Positions 1 through 6,447 are shown, counted from the stretch's first letter. The stretch: DNA of 7,217 bases from an uncultured Synergistales bacterium (GCA_905233515.1 CAJOEQ010000039.1:1-7217), one strand, 5' to 3'. Translations and numbers: made by a program. The notes: generated by a model from the sequence alone, not told the origin.

Positions 1-340
1 ATTTTTCTTCGACTAACCAGCCCGATAATTTATTATTATCTTCTCCGCCGGCGTAATATTTTTCGCAGTAGTCAACCGAAATTAATCGCGAGTCTAAATC
101 CTTTATCGCGTTGAGAATTAAAGCACTCCCGCCCCCTTGAGCGACTCCGACCTCTAAAATTTTTGCGGGCTTGAAATATCTGATTATACCGTTAAAAAAA
201 TATCTCTCGTTTTTCTCCATTTCTGAATACGGAGCAATTATATTATAAATTTCGTCGAGTCTTTCGCGGTCAAAATCTTCAAATTTTATATTAAGATAGT
301 TTGAATCCTGAATCCTGAATCCTGAATCCTGAATCCTGAA
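1..340 (-). CDS. Partial class I SAM-dependent methyltransferase, 5' end at a heptamer repeat
   Basis: Reading leftwards from 340, the minus strand stays open for 113 codons to the window edge, so the C-terminal part is missing. The glycine-rich SAM-binding motif I is visible (ILEVGVAQGGGSALIL), followed about 15 residues later by LISVDYC, which fits the acidic post-I/motif II strand. Upstream lies a helical stretch containing APYSEMEKNERYFFNGII, as I recall from methyltransferases of the Methyltransf_24 type; substrate unknown. The start is unclear. A TGA at 343-341 closes this frame on the 5' side, and no ATG, GTG or TTG occurs in frame before the ATG at 220-218, which has no Shine-Dalgarno and would drop the helical stretch. 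The ATG at 357-355 is in another frame and stops at TAA 288-286. With 4 or 7 heptamer units instead of 6, that ATG would join this frame. The gene could be intact but phase-OFF, start internally at 220, or be decaying. Confidence 0.72.
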
Positions 341-343
341 TCA
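302..343 (-). repeat. Heptanucleotide tandem repeat, six units
   Basis: On the plus strand there are five perfect copies of TGAATCC (302-336) followed by a sixth differing in its last base (TGAATCA, 337-343). On the minus strand this reads as TGATTCA followed by five GGATTCA. A seven-base unit is not a multiple of three, so each gain or loss moves the reading frame by one, and in translation the array cycles through D-S-G-F-R-I-Q. Heptamer arrays are known both as contingency loci and as neutral short tandem repeats in several bacterial groups. Which applies here cannot be told from one sequence. Confidence 0.95.
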
Positions 344-371
344 ATTATTGCGGCCATTTTTATTTTGTCAA
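344..371 (-). promoter_or_regulatory. Candidate sigma70-type promoter facing the methyltransferase
   Basis: On the minus strand a perfect TTGACA (371-366) is followed after 16 bases by AATAAT (349-344), which matches five of six positions of the TATAAT consensus. The transcription start would fall near 337, inside the heptamer array and downstream of the ATG at 357. If this is the real promoter, the repeats lie in the 5' untranslated region and initially transcribed sequence rather than in the coding frame. This competes with the frame-switching model. The flanking DNA is AT-rich, so the -10 match alone carries little weight. Confidence 0.4.
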
Positions 372-429
372 GAGTCCTTTCATGTAAATTTTTTTGTGAT
401 TATACAGTAAAAATTATTATATATTCAAG

Positions 430-438
430 TGTTATAAT
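430..438 (+). promoter_or_regulatory. Candidate extended -10 promoter for flhA
   Basis: TGTTATAAT at 430-438 is a perfect TATAAT with the TGn extension that allows initiation without a good -35. No convincing -35 is seen 16-18 bases upstream. The start would be near 445, giving a leader of about 137 bases before flhA, with the dyad at 442-472 at its 5' end. The surroundings are AT-rich, so a chance match is possible. I saw no convincing SigD/FliA-type or sigma54-type promoter in this region. Confidence 0.4.
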
Positions 439-441
439 TTT

Positions 442-472
442 AGCAAGAATTTCACGAAATTTTTTACTTGCT
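442..472. repeat. Interrupted dyad downstream of the flhA -10
   Basis: AGCAAG (442-447) pairs with CTTGCT (467-472). Nested inside, AATTTC (448-453) pairs with GAAATT (456-461), and TTTTA (462-466) is left as a one-sided bulge. The arms sit just downstream of the extended -10 at 430-438, where an operator or the first hairpin of the transcript would lie. It is not followed by a T-run long enough to look like an intrinsic terminator, and the inner arms are AT-rich. Confidence 0.4.
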
Positions 473-552
473 TATTTCTGACTTATTCATTCAATAATAT
501 ATTTTCTGTTTTGCCTGTTTTCGTGTAAAATAAATCAAAAATTTTTATCCAG

Positions 553-570
553 TTTATATAATTTATATAA
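553..570 (+). repeat. Perfect 9-bp tandem duplication containing a TATAAT, just before flhA
   Basis: TTTATATAA occurs twice back to back (553-561 and 562-570). The junction creates TATAAT at 557-562, a perfect -10 box. No -35 lies at the right distance (534-539 reads ATCAAA) and there is no TGn extension. If used, transcription would begin about 12 bases before the flhA ATG and give a nearly leaderless message. In such AT-rich DNA the motif may be accidental. Confidence 0.45.
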
Positions 571-581
571 ATAGAACGGGG

Positions 582-2747
582 ATGAGTTTCACATTGGCAG
601 AGGCCGCTGGAATCGCAGGAGTTTCTGAGATTCGCAAAAAAGTTCAAAGCTATTCCGATATTGGCGTGGCTTTGTTAATGGTACTCATTATTATAATGAT
701 GGTCGTGCCGCTTCCGACATGGCTAATAGATATGCTGCTTGCAATGAATATAACGCTCGGAGTCGTTACTCTTTTAGTTACATTTTATGTCAAGCGCGCA
801 TTAGATTTGTCGATATTTCCGACTTTGTTATTAATTTCGACTTTATTTAGACTCTCGCTGAATGTATCTACAACGAGATTAATTTTACTTTACGGCAATG
901 CTGGCGAATTAATAAACGCTTTCGGAAATTTTGTCGTCGGAGGCAATTACGTTGTTGGTATAATTATGTTCTTGATTCTCGTAATTATTCAAATGTTAGT
1001 AATCACAAAAGGTGCAGAGAGAGTCGCGGAAGTTGCAGCAAGATTCACTCTTGACGCTATGCCCGGCAAACAAATGTCAATCGACGCTGATTTAAACTCG
1101 GGACTAATCGACGAACAAGGAGCAAAGCAGCGCAGGCAGGACATTCAGAAAGAAGCAGATTTTTACGGAGCTATGGACGGTGCATCAAAATTTGTTAAGG
1201 GCGACGCTATAGCAGGATTAATCATTACGACTATAAATATAATAGGCGGTTTATCAATCGGGATTTTCATGCGGGGAATGGACGCAGCAGGCGCGGCATC
1301 TCGTTATAGTCTTCTCACTGTAGGAGATGGACTCGTCGGACAAATTCCGGCGTTATTAATGTCTACAGCAATGGGCGTTATAGTTACTCGCGCGGCGGCA
1401 TCTTCTGAACTTGGCCCCGATCTTGTTAATTCTTTCACGCGTTATCCGAGACCGTTATATATTTCAGCAGGCATGTTATTATGTATGGGACTTTTGCCGG
1501 GACTTCCTACAATTCCATTTTTGACTCTAGCTGTGTTAATGGGCTTTCTCGGCTATACAGTGAGTCGTGAAGCAAATTTACAGACAATCGAGGCAGAAGA
1601 GCAAGCCGCAAAGACTCCTTTACAATCAGGAGCAGCTCCAACAGCCGGAGCAACTGCAGGAACAGCCGCAGCAGGAACTGAAGAGGGCGCAAAATCTGAA
1701 CCTGTTTCTCCTGAAGACGTAATGAAATTATTGACTGTTGAGCCTATGGAGGCCGAAATCGGTTACGCGATTATTCCGTTAATTGACCCTGCACAGGGCG
1801 GCGATATGTTAGACAGAATCGGCACAATCAGAAAGCAAATGGCCTTAGAAATGGGAATAGTCGTTCCACCTATAAGAATCCGCGATAATATTCAAATAAA
1901 ACCGACTGAGTATATTTTGCGTGTAAAAGGTGCTGAGGCCGGGCGGGGTGAATTATTGCCGGATCATTATTTAGCAATGAACACGGGCGGAGCTGAAGAA
2001 GATTTAATCGGAGTTCCCACTAAAGAGCCGGCATTTGGACTCCCAGCGTTATGGATTTCGCCGGATTTACGAGACAAGGCCGAAGCTATGGGATATACAG
2101 TTGTTGACGCTCCCAGCGTATTGGCGACTCATTTATCGGAAGTCATACGCAAAAACGGCGCGGAATTATTGACTCGTCAGGAAGTCCAGAAATTAACCGA
2201 CATGGTAAAAGAGACCGCCCCCGCCGTAGTCAGTGAATTATTAGCGTCGCTTTCACTCGGTGAGATTCAAAAAGTTTTGCAGAATTTAATACGTGAACAA
2301 ATACCGATAAGAGATCTTGTTACAATTTTTGAGGCACTTGCTGATTACGGCAAAATGTCAAGAAGTGTAGATTTCTTAACTGAACGCGCAAGAGAGGCTT
2401 TATCCCGTTTGATTTCTCTTAAGATTCAGGGTGCTGACGGAATTATTACAGCTGCTACTCTTTCACCTAACTGGGAACAAAAAATTATGGCCGGAGTCGA
2501 CGGCGATTTGACTCGTGGCTGGCAATTAAATTTAGATCCCCGCGAAGTTCAAAAGATGATTAATGCAATTTCTCGCGCAATGGAAGAAATGATTGTTAAA
2601 AATTTGCCGCCTGTTCTGCTCGTTCATCCTGATGTAAGATTAATTGTCAGAAGATTAATAGAAGGCTCTATAACAAATATTTTCGTTGTGTCATATAATG
2701 AGATAACACGCGGGATTCAAGTTAAAACAGTAGGAATGGTAGAATAA
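582..2747 (+). CDS. flhA: FlhA, flagellar type III export gate membrane protein
   Basis: FlhA (FHIPEP family) forms the nonameric ring of the flagellar export gate in the inner membrane and presents chaperone-substrate complexes to the channel. The 721-residue product is slightly longer than usual because of a 26-residue leader and a low-complexity linker. Membrane segments are visible at about 27-43, 47-70, 77-102, 120-142, 209-229, 247-268 and 291-326. The FHIPEP signature is at 77-101 (FPTLLL...FRLSLNVSTTR). The cytoplasmic loop at 154-208 ends in KFVKGDAIAG, whose Asp208 matches the conserved acidic residue implicated in proton-driven export. An Ala/Gly/Thr-rich linker (about 340-375) joins the globular cytoplasmic domain (380-721, ending VSYNEITRGIQV). 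The ATG at 582 directly abuts GGGG, so there is no properly spaced Shine-Dalgarno. No in-frame ATG, GTG or TTG lies upstream before the TAA; a TTG at 594 is an alternative. flhB, the common left neighbour, is absent. Confidence 0.98.
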   Translation: MSFTLAEAAGIAGVSEIRKKVQSYSDIGVALLMVLIIIMMVVPLPTWLIDMLLAMNITLGVVTLLVTFYVKRALDLSIFPTLLLISTLFRLSLNVSTTRLILLYGNAGELINAFGNFVVGGNYVVGIIMFLILVIIQMLVITKGAERVAEVAARFTLDAMPGKQMSIDADLNSGLIDEQGAKQRRQDIQKEADFYGAMDGASKFVKGDAIAGLIITTINIIGGLSIGIFMRGMDAAGAASRYSLLTVGDGLVGQIPALLMSTAMGVIVTRAAASSELGPDLVNSFTRYPRPLYISAGMLLCMGLLPGLPTIPFLTLAVLMGFLGYTVSREANLQTIEAEEQAAKTPLQSGAAPTAGATAGTAAAGTEEGAKSEPVSPEDVMKLLTVEPMEAEIGYAIIPLIDPAQGGDMLDRIGTIRKQMALEMGIVVPPIRIRDNIQIKPTEYILRVKGAEAGRGELLPDHYLAMNTGGAEEDLIGVPTKEPAFGLPALWISPDLRDKAEAMGYTVVDAPSVLATHLSEVIRKNGAELLTRQEVQKLTDMVKETAPAVVSELLASLSLGEIQKVLQNLIREQIPIRDLVTIFEALADYGKMSRSVDFLTERAREALSRLISLKIQGADGIITAATLSPNWEQKIMAGVDGDLTRGWQLNLDPREVQKMINAISRAMEEMIVKNLPPVLLVHPDVRLIVRRLIEGSITNIFVVSYNEITRGIQVKTVGMVE

Positions 2748-2751
2748 ATAA

Positions 2752-4254
2752 ATGAGAGTTACTAATCAAATTACATTTACAGCTAAAGACGACGCAGAAG
2801 CACTCAGATTAGCAGCCGAACGACTTGGCCGGGACGCTGTTATTTTGTCGACTCAAATGATAAAAGAGGGCGGAGTATTAGGATTCTTTCAGCGTTCAGT
2901 CCTAAAAGTTACAGCGGGAATTCTTGAAGATGACTCACCTAAGCCGCAGCCTAAAACTAGGACTCCCGCAAATAATTCGCCAGCGTCTTCAATTTCTACA
3001 ATGGACGAAGATACACGACGAGAAAATTTAATAGCTTTCCAAAAGTTAATGGAACTCAAAGAAAGATCCTCAAGCGGTCAACTTTCAAGCCCGGCGAGTC
3101 AAAATATACCGTCAACACCCGCAAATAATGAGCCTGCAATTTCACTCGGTGAGGAAGGTTATAGATTGCCTTCTGACAATGTAAAGATTTCACCTGAAGG
3201 ACTCAGAAATGCATATGGACTCACGACAAGACCCGCACCAGTTACGCCGCCGCCTCAAGTTCAGCCGGTAATGCCGCCGAATCCTGCACCCGTTCAGCAA
3301 TCACAGCCCGCAATAAATAATAACGACGCTCAAGCATTAAAGAATCAAGTCGGTGCTCTTGCTGATAGAATAGATTTATTATTGCAGAGAATTTCAGCCG
3401 TTGAGACAGGAGTCGCCGCTCAAGCCCAGAAAGCTAATGCGTTTCAAGCCGGAATGCCTCAATTAAGCGGTGAAGACTCAGGAATTGAAGGCCGTTTGCG
3501 TTCGTCTGAAGTTGACGAGAAATATATAAGAAAATTGCTCGGTGATTACGGGGTAATGGCTCGTAAAGAAAAAAATAAAAAATTGCCGTTCACTAAGTGG
3601 CTTGCTACACAAATTGAATGCTCAGGCGATAACGGCGGGGACGCTGCTGGAGGTCGTAAAGTTATGTTACTTGGGCCGACTGGAGTCGGGAAGACTACGA
3701 CTATAGCAAAACTTGCAGCGATTAAAGCACTCTGGGAGCATAAAAGAGTCTTATTACTTACAAGTGATACATATAGAATAGCGGCTGTTGAACAGTTAAA
3801 AACTTATGCGAAAATTTTAGGCGTTCCAATTGAAATAATATTTGATATAGCGACGATTCCAAATGTAGTTAATCAGCATGAAAACTCTGATATTATTTTA
3901 TTAGACACTGCGGGACGTTCACAGCGCGACAAAAAGAACATGGAATTATTCGAGAATTTATATAATTCGTTTGCTCCTGATGCCGTGCATTTGGTTTTAT
4001 CAGCTAACATGAAATATAAAGATATGCTTGACGTTGTAGAACATATCCCGAATATTCCCGTGTCGCATTTGTTATTTACAAAACTTGATGAGACTGTCAG
4101 CTATGGATCAATATTTAATATTCAACAAGTTATGGGATGTCCGGTTTCGTTTTTGACGGTCGGGCAAAATGTCCCGAAAGATATAGAGACTGCTTCAGGC
4201 ACAAGAATCGCCGATTTCCTCATGAAGTCCGAAGAAGAGAGGAAACGGGGTTAA
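2752..4254 (+). CDS. flhF: FlhF, SRP-type GTPase for flagellar placement
   Basis: FlhF is a signal-recognition-particle-type GTPase that dimerises with GTP at the membrane and marks where the flagellar base is assembled. The 500-residue product has the usual three parts. The N-terminal FlhF domain (1-57) includes the ERLGRDAVILSTQ segment. A long, poorly conserved Pro/Gln/Asn-rich linker runs over about 60-245, with PPPQVQPVMPPNP at 167-179. The NG GTPase domain (about 250-500) carries the P-loop GPTGVGKTT (308-316), DTYRIAA (339-345), DTAGR (385-389), the SANMKYKD segment (417-424), the specificity motif TKLD (443-446) and the closing TVGQNVPKDI (469-478). All catalytic motifs look intact. 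The gene begins 4 bases after the flhA stop. The nearest purine-rich site (AGGA, 2732-2735) is about 16 bases from the ATG, so translation is probably coupled to flhA. Its partner FlhG is encoded next. Confidence 0.97.
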   Translation: MRVTNQITFTAKDDAEALRLAAERLGRDAVILSTQMIKEGGVLGFFQRSVLKVTAGILEDDSPKPQPKTRTPANNSPASSISTMDEDTRRENLIAFQKLMELKERSSSGQLSSPASQNIPSTPANNEPAISLGEEGYRLPSDNVKISPEGLRNAYGLTTRPAPVTPPPQVQPVMPPNPAPVQQSQPAINNNDAQALKNQVGALADRIDLLLQRISAVETGVAAQAQKANAFQAGMPQLSGEDSGIEGRLRSSEVDEKYIRKLLGDYGVMARKEKNKKLPFTKWLATQIECSGDNGGDAAGGRKVMLLGPTGVGKTTTIAKLAAIKALWEHKRVLLLTSDTYRIAAVEQLKTYAKILGVPIEIIFDIATIPNVVNQHENSDIILLDTAGRSQRDKKNMELFENLYNSFAPDAVHLVLSANMKYKDMLDVVEHIPNIPVSHLLFTKLDETVSYGSIFNIQQVMGCPVSFLTVGQNVPKDIETASGTRIADFLMKSEEERKRG

Positions 4255-4260
4255 ATTGCA

Positions 4261-5235
4261 ATGCCTAGAAATTTTTATAATCCAGATCAGGCGAGGGATT
4301 TAAGGCGAATGGTGCTAGATAATAGAGAGAAAACAAGAATTCCCCAGCGTTTACACACAATTTCAGTTTTAAGCGGTAAGGGCGGAGTCGGAAAAAGTAA
4401 TATATCTGCGGCGTTATCGTTTGCTTTGGCAGATTTCGGGAAAAGAGTCGTATTAATTGACGCTGATTTAGGCATGGCAAATTTAGATATTTTATGCGGA
4501 GTAACTAATGCTAGATATAATATTGCGCATTTAATAGAAGGTTCGCGGAATTTAAACGAGATTCTTGTACACTTCAGGCCTTCAGAACGAGCTATGCATA
4601 AACATGGAAGTGTCGCATTATTGCCCGGTGGTACAGGCTTAAAAGAAATCGCGGATCTTGATGATTTTGCTATGGAAAGATTATTTGCGTCTTTATCGGG
4701 ACTTGATGAAATTGCTGATTATTTAATAATGGACGCGGGCGCGGGAATTCATAAAGGTGTATTATCTTTTGCATATGCCTCTGAAATAACTTTACTTGTT
4801 ACTACTCCTGAGCCGACGAGCGTGAGGGACGCTTACGGGGTTATAAAGTCTTTAGGCGCAACAGCATGGGACGGGCCGGAGGGTGCGGCATCTGGGCTTA
4901 TGTTAATTGTAAACATGGCAAATAGCACAATGGAGGCTCAAGAAGTAGCAGAAAGAATCAGACTCGCGTCAATGCAATTTTTAGGGAATGCTCCAGTTTA
5001 TTTAGGCTGTGTATTACGTGATAACACAATCGAGCAGTCAGTCAAAAACTGGAAAATTTTTTATCGTTCAGATCCTGACTCGCCTGCCAGCATATGCGTT
5101 AGAAATTTATCGGGTGAATTACTGCGATTCTGTGAGGGAGCTAATATAAAACGTGAAGTATTACCGGAAAAATCCGGCGGAGTGATTGATTTTTTCAAGC
5201 GGCTGACTAGGAGTCTTTTTTCTGATAAGAAATAA
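4261..5235 (+). CDS. flhG: FlhG (YlxH), MinD-like ATPase regulating flagellar number
   Basis: FlhG is a MinD/ParA-type ATPase that stimulates FlhF GTP hydrolysis and limits flagellar number. The 324-residue product has the family layout. An N-terminal helix carries DQARDLR (9-15), the DQAxxLR motif through which FlhG activates FlhF. The deviant Walker A is SGKGGVGKS (38-46) with signature Lys40 and Lys45. Switch I is DADLGMANLD (68-77), and Walker B is DAGAGI (158-163), a mild variant of the DTGAGI I expect. TTPEPTSVRDAY follows at 181-192. The C-terminal VIDFFKRLTRSLF (308-320) is an amphipathic helix ending in basic residues, as in MinD membrane-targeting tails, so membrane binding is inferred. 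The start is 6 bases after the flhF stop. GGGG about 10 bases upstream is the only weak ribosome binding signal. The product should pair functionally with the adjacent FlhF. Confidence 0.95.
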   Translation: MPRNFYNPDQARDLRRMVLDNREKTRIPQRLHTISVLSGKGGVGKSNISAALSFALADFGKRVVLIDADLGMANLDILCGVTNARYNIAHLIEGSRNLNEILVHFRPSERAMHKHGSVALLPGGTGLKEIADLDDFAMERLFASLSGLDEIADYLIMDAGAGIHKGVLSFAYASEITLLVTTPEPTSVRDAYGVIKSLGATAWDGPEGAASGLMLIVNMANSTMEAQEVAERIRLASMQFLGNAPVYLGCVLRDNTIEQSVKNWKIFYRSDPDSPASICVRNLSGELLRFCEGANIKREVLPEKSGGVIDFFKRLTRSLFSDKK

Positions 5236-5274
5236 GAAATGTCAAGAAATAAATACGAGAAATTAATTTAAAGC

Positions 5275-5280
5275 TATAAT
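5275..5280 (+). promoter_or_regulatory. Candidate -10 box for a cheB-cheA transcript
   Basis: A perfect TATAAT lies at 5275-5280 in the 144-base gap between flhG and cheB. No recognisable -35 is found at the expected distance (5252-5257 reads AATACG) and there is no TGn extension. Initiation here would be near 5287, giving a leader of about 93 bases that contains the Shine-Dalgarno at 5317-5325 and the hairpin at 5329-5371. No terminator is visible after flhG, so readthrough from upstream is equally possible. Confidence 0.3.
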
Positions 5281-5316
5281 AACTATGAATCTAAAAAATT
5301 TAATATACTTTACAGG

Positions 5317-5325
5317 AAGGAGGTG
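5317..5325 (+). promoter_or_regulatory. Perfect Shine-Dalgarno displaced from cheB
   Basis: AAGGAGGTG at 5317-5325 is complementary over nine bases to the usual 3' end of 16S rRNA and is the best ribosome binding site in the window. No ATG lies at the usual distance downstream. The cheB ATG at 5380 is 54 bases away, with only TAAAGA directly in front of it. Nearer possible starts are GTG 5338 (14 bases from GGAGG) and the non-standard CTG 5330. It may serve a leader ORF, or be brought near cheB by the hairpin at 5329-5371. Confidence 0.7.
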
Positions 5326-5328
5326 CAA

Positions 5329-5371
5329 TCTGCTGCCGTGTTTAAATATAATAAATTTATCAGACAGCAGA
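5329..5371 (+). promoter_or_regulatory. Hairpin between the Shine-Dalgarno and the cheB start
   Basis: TCTGCTG (5329-5335) is perfectly complementary to CAGCAGA (5365-5371), enclosing a 29-base AT-rich loop. Inside the loop TAAAT (5343-5347) can pair with ATTTA (5355-5359). Folding would leave 5 bases between the GGAGG and the stem and 8 bases between the stem and the cheB ATG, an effective spacing of about 13 bases. The stem is short and the loop long, so stability is uncertain. There is no T-run after it, so it is not an intrinsic terminator. Confidence 0.45.
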
Positions 5372-5376
5372 GTTAA
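5338..5376 (+). CDS. Possible 12-codon leader ORF before cheB
   Basis: GTG at 5338 opens a 12-codon frame (product read as MFKYNKFIRQQS) ending at TAA 5374-5376, three bases before the cheB ATG and in the same frame as cheB. A longer version could begin at GTG 5323, but that codon overlaps the Shine-Dalgarno. The perfect Shine-Dalgarno upstream and the tight stop-to-start spacing suggest that ribosomes could translate it and reinitiate at cheB. The peptide resembles nothing I recognise. An ORF of this length may easily occur by chance, and the 14-base spacing is longer than ideal. Confidence 0.25.
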   Translation: MFKYNKFIRQQS

Positions 5377-5379
5377 AGA

Positions 5380-6447
5380 ATGCCCCCAGCAGGCAAAATA
5401 AGAGTTCTTGTAGTTGATGACAGTGCTTTAATGCGTCAATTCATAAGCGATATATTAAAATCTGATCCTAGAATTGAAGTTGTAGGGACTGCCAAAGACG
5501 GTAAAGACGCTCTTAAACAAATTCAATTACTTAGACCTAATATTGTAACAATGGATGTAGAAATGCCAAACATGAGCGGGCTTCAAGCACTCGAGGAAAT
5601 AATGAAGACTGATCCCCTGCCCGTCATAATGGTGAGTTCAATGACTCAGGAAGGCGCAGAAACAACAATGAAAGCTCTTGCACTGGGCTGTGTTGATTTC
5701 ATAGGTAAGCCCTCGGGGTCTATATCTCTTAATATCCGCGATGTAGGGCAGGAATTAATTGATAAGGTCGTTGCAGCGAGTACAGCAAGACTCAGAACTA
5801 AAGCGGGAATTTTCGGGGGGACTCCGGTACGATCTCCGGAATTTAGACGAATGACTCCGCCAGCTCACACAGGACGGCGCGATATAGTAGCGATTGCAAG
5901 TTCAACGGGCGGCCCTATGGCTTTAGGTGAATTAATTCCCAAATTACCGAAAAATTTTCCTGTTCCAATTGTAATTACTCAGCATATGCCTAAAGAGTTT
6001 ACAACTTCATTTGCAAGTAGATTAAATTCTTCTTCACAGCTTGAAGTTGTAGAAGGTTTTGACGGACTCACTCTCAAGCCCGGCCGTGTAGTAATTGCTC
6101 CAGGTGGGAGTCATTTAATAGTCAAGCGGAGAAACGGCGCAATGGTATGCGGACTCTCAGATGCTCCGCCCGTTTTGTCAGTCAAGCCCGCAGCTAATAT
6201 AATGTTTATGAGTGTTGCAGACGAATACGGCGGGAATGTTTTATGTGTGATTTTAACAGGAATGGGACGAGACGGCACAGATGGAGGAATAGCACTTCAC
6301 AGAAAAGGTGCTTATGTAATAGCCGAGAGTCAAAAAACTTGCGTCGTTTATGGAATGCCTAAGGCCGCAGTTGACGCGGGAATCGTTGACGAGGTTCTGC
6401 CGCTTAATGAAATACCTGATGCAATGGTCAGACTTGTTAAGAATTAA
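5380..6447 (+). CDS. cheB: CheB, chemotaxis response regulator protein-glutamate methylesterase
   Basis: CheB removes methyl groups from, and deamidates, glutamyl/glutaminyl side chains of chemoreceptors; CheA phosphorylates it, which gives adaptation. The 355-residue product is of normal length. The receiver domain (about 7-125) has the acidic pair Asp13-Asp14, phosphoacceptor Asp59 in TMDVEMP, and Lys110 in IGKP. A linker of about 40 residues leads to the methylesterase domain (about 168-353). Its catalytic triad can be assigned by motif as Ser175 (SSTGGP), His202 (QHMP) and Asp298 (GMGRDG). The late motif VVYGMPKAAVDAGI is also present. The start at 5380 places the receiver at the normal distance from the N terminus, and a TAA at 5374 in the same frame rules out a longer protein. 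The ATG has no adjacent Shine-Dalgarno; the strong one lies 54 bases upstream. It is followed after 27 bases by its kinase, cheA. Confidence 0.98.
   Translation: MPPAGKIRVLVVDDSALMRQFISDILKSDPRIEVVGTAKDGKDALKQIQLLRPNIVTMDVEMPNMSGLQALEEIMKTDPLPVIMVSSMTQEGAETTMKALALGCVDFIGKPSGSISLNIRDVGQELIDKVVAASTARLRTKAGIFGGTPVRSPEFRRMTPPAHTGRRDIVAIASSTGGPMALGELIPKLPKNFPVPIVITQHMPKEFTTSFASRLNSSSQLEVVEGFDGLTLKPGRVVIAPGGSHLIVKRRNGAMVCGLSDAPPVLSVKPAANIMFMSVADEYGGNVLCVILTGMGRDGTDGGIALHRKGAYVIAESQKTCVVYGMPKAAVDAGIVDEVLPLNEIPDAMVRLVKN

Noticed and set aside
594..610. TTGGCAGAGGCCGCTGG resembling part of a sigma54 promoter
   Set aside because: The GG and GC dinucleotides are not at sigma54 spacing and the sequence is inside the flhA coding region.
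1507..1692. Minus-strand open frame of 61 codons inside flhA
   Set aside because: Lies wholly within the intact flhA frame, is Leu/Arg-rich as expected from the antisense of an Ala/Glu-rich linker, and has no ribosome binding site or family resemblance.
4265..4480. Two overlapping minus-strand open frames at the start of flhG
   Set aside because: Both are antisense shadows of the conserved FlhG P-loop region; neither shows any recognisable protein feature.
5228..5263. Four AGAAAT words after the end of flhG
   Set aside because: Spacing is irregular (7, 10 and 13 bases) and the sequence is low-complexity AT-rich DNA, so I see no repeat unit or binding array.
5236..5379. Possible terminator between flhG and cheB
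   Set aside because: The only clear hairpin (5329-5371) has a weak stem and is not followed by a T-run, so it does not look like an intrinsic terminator.
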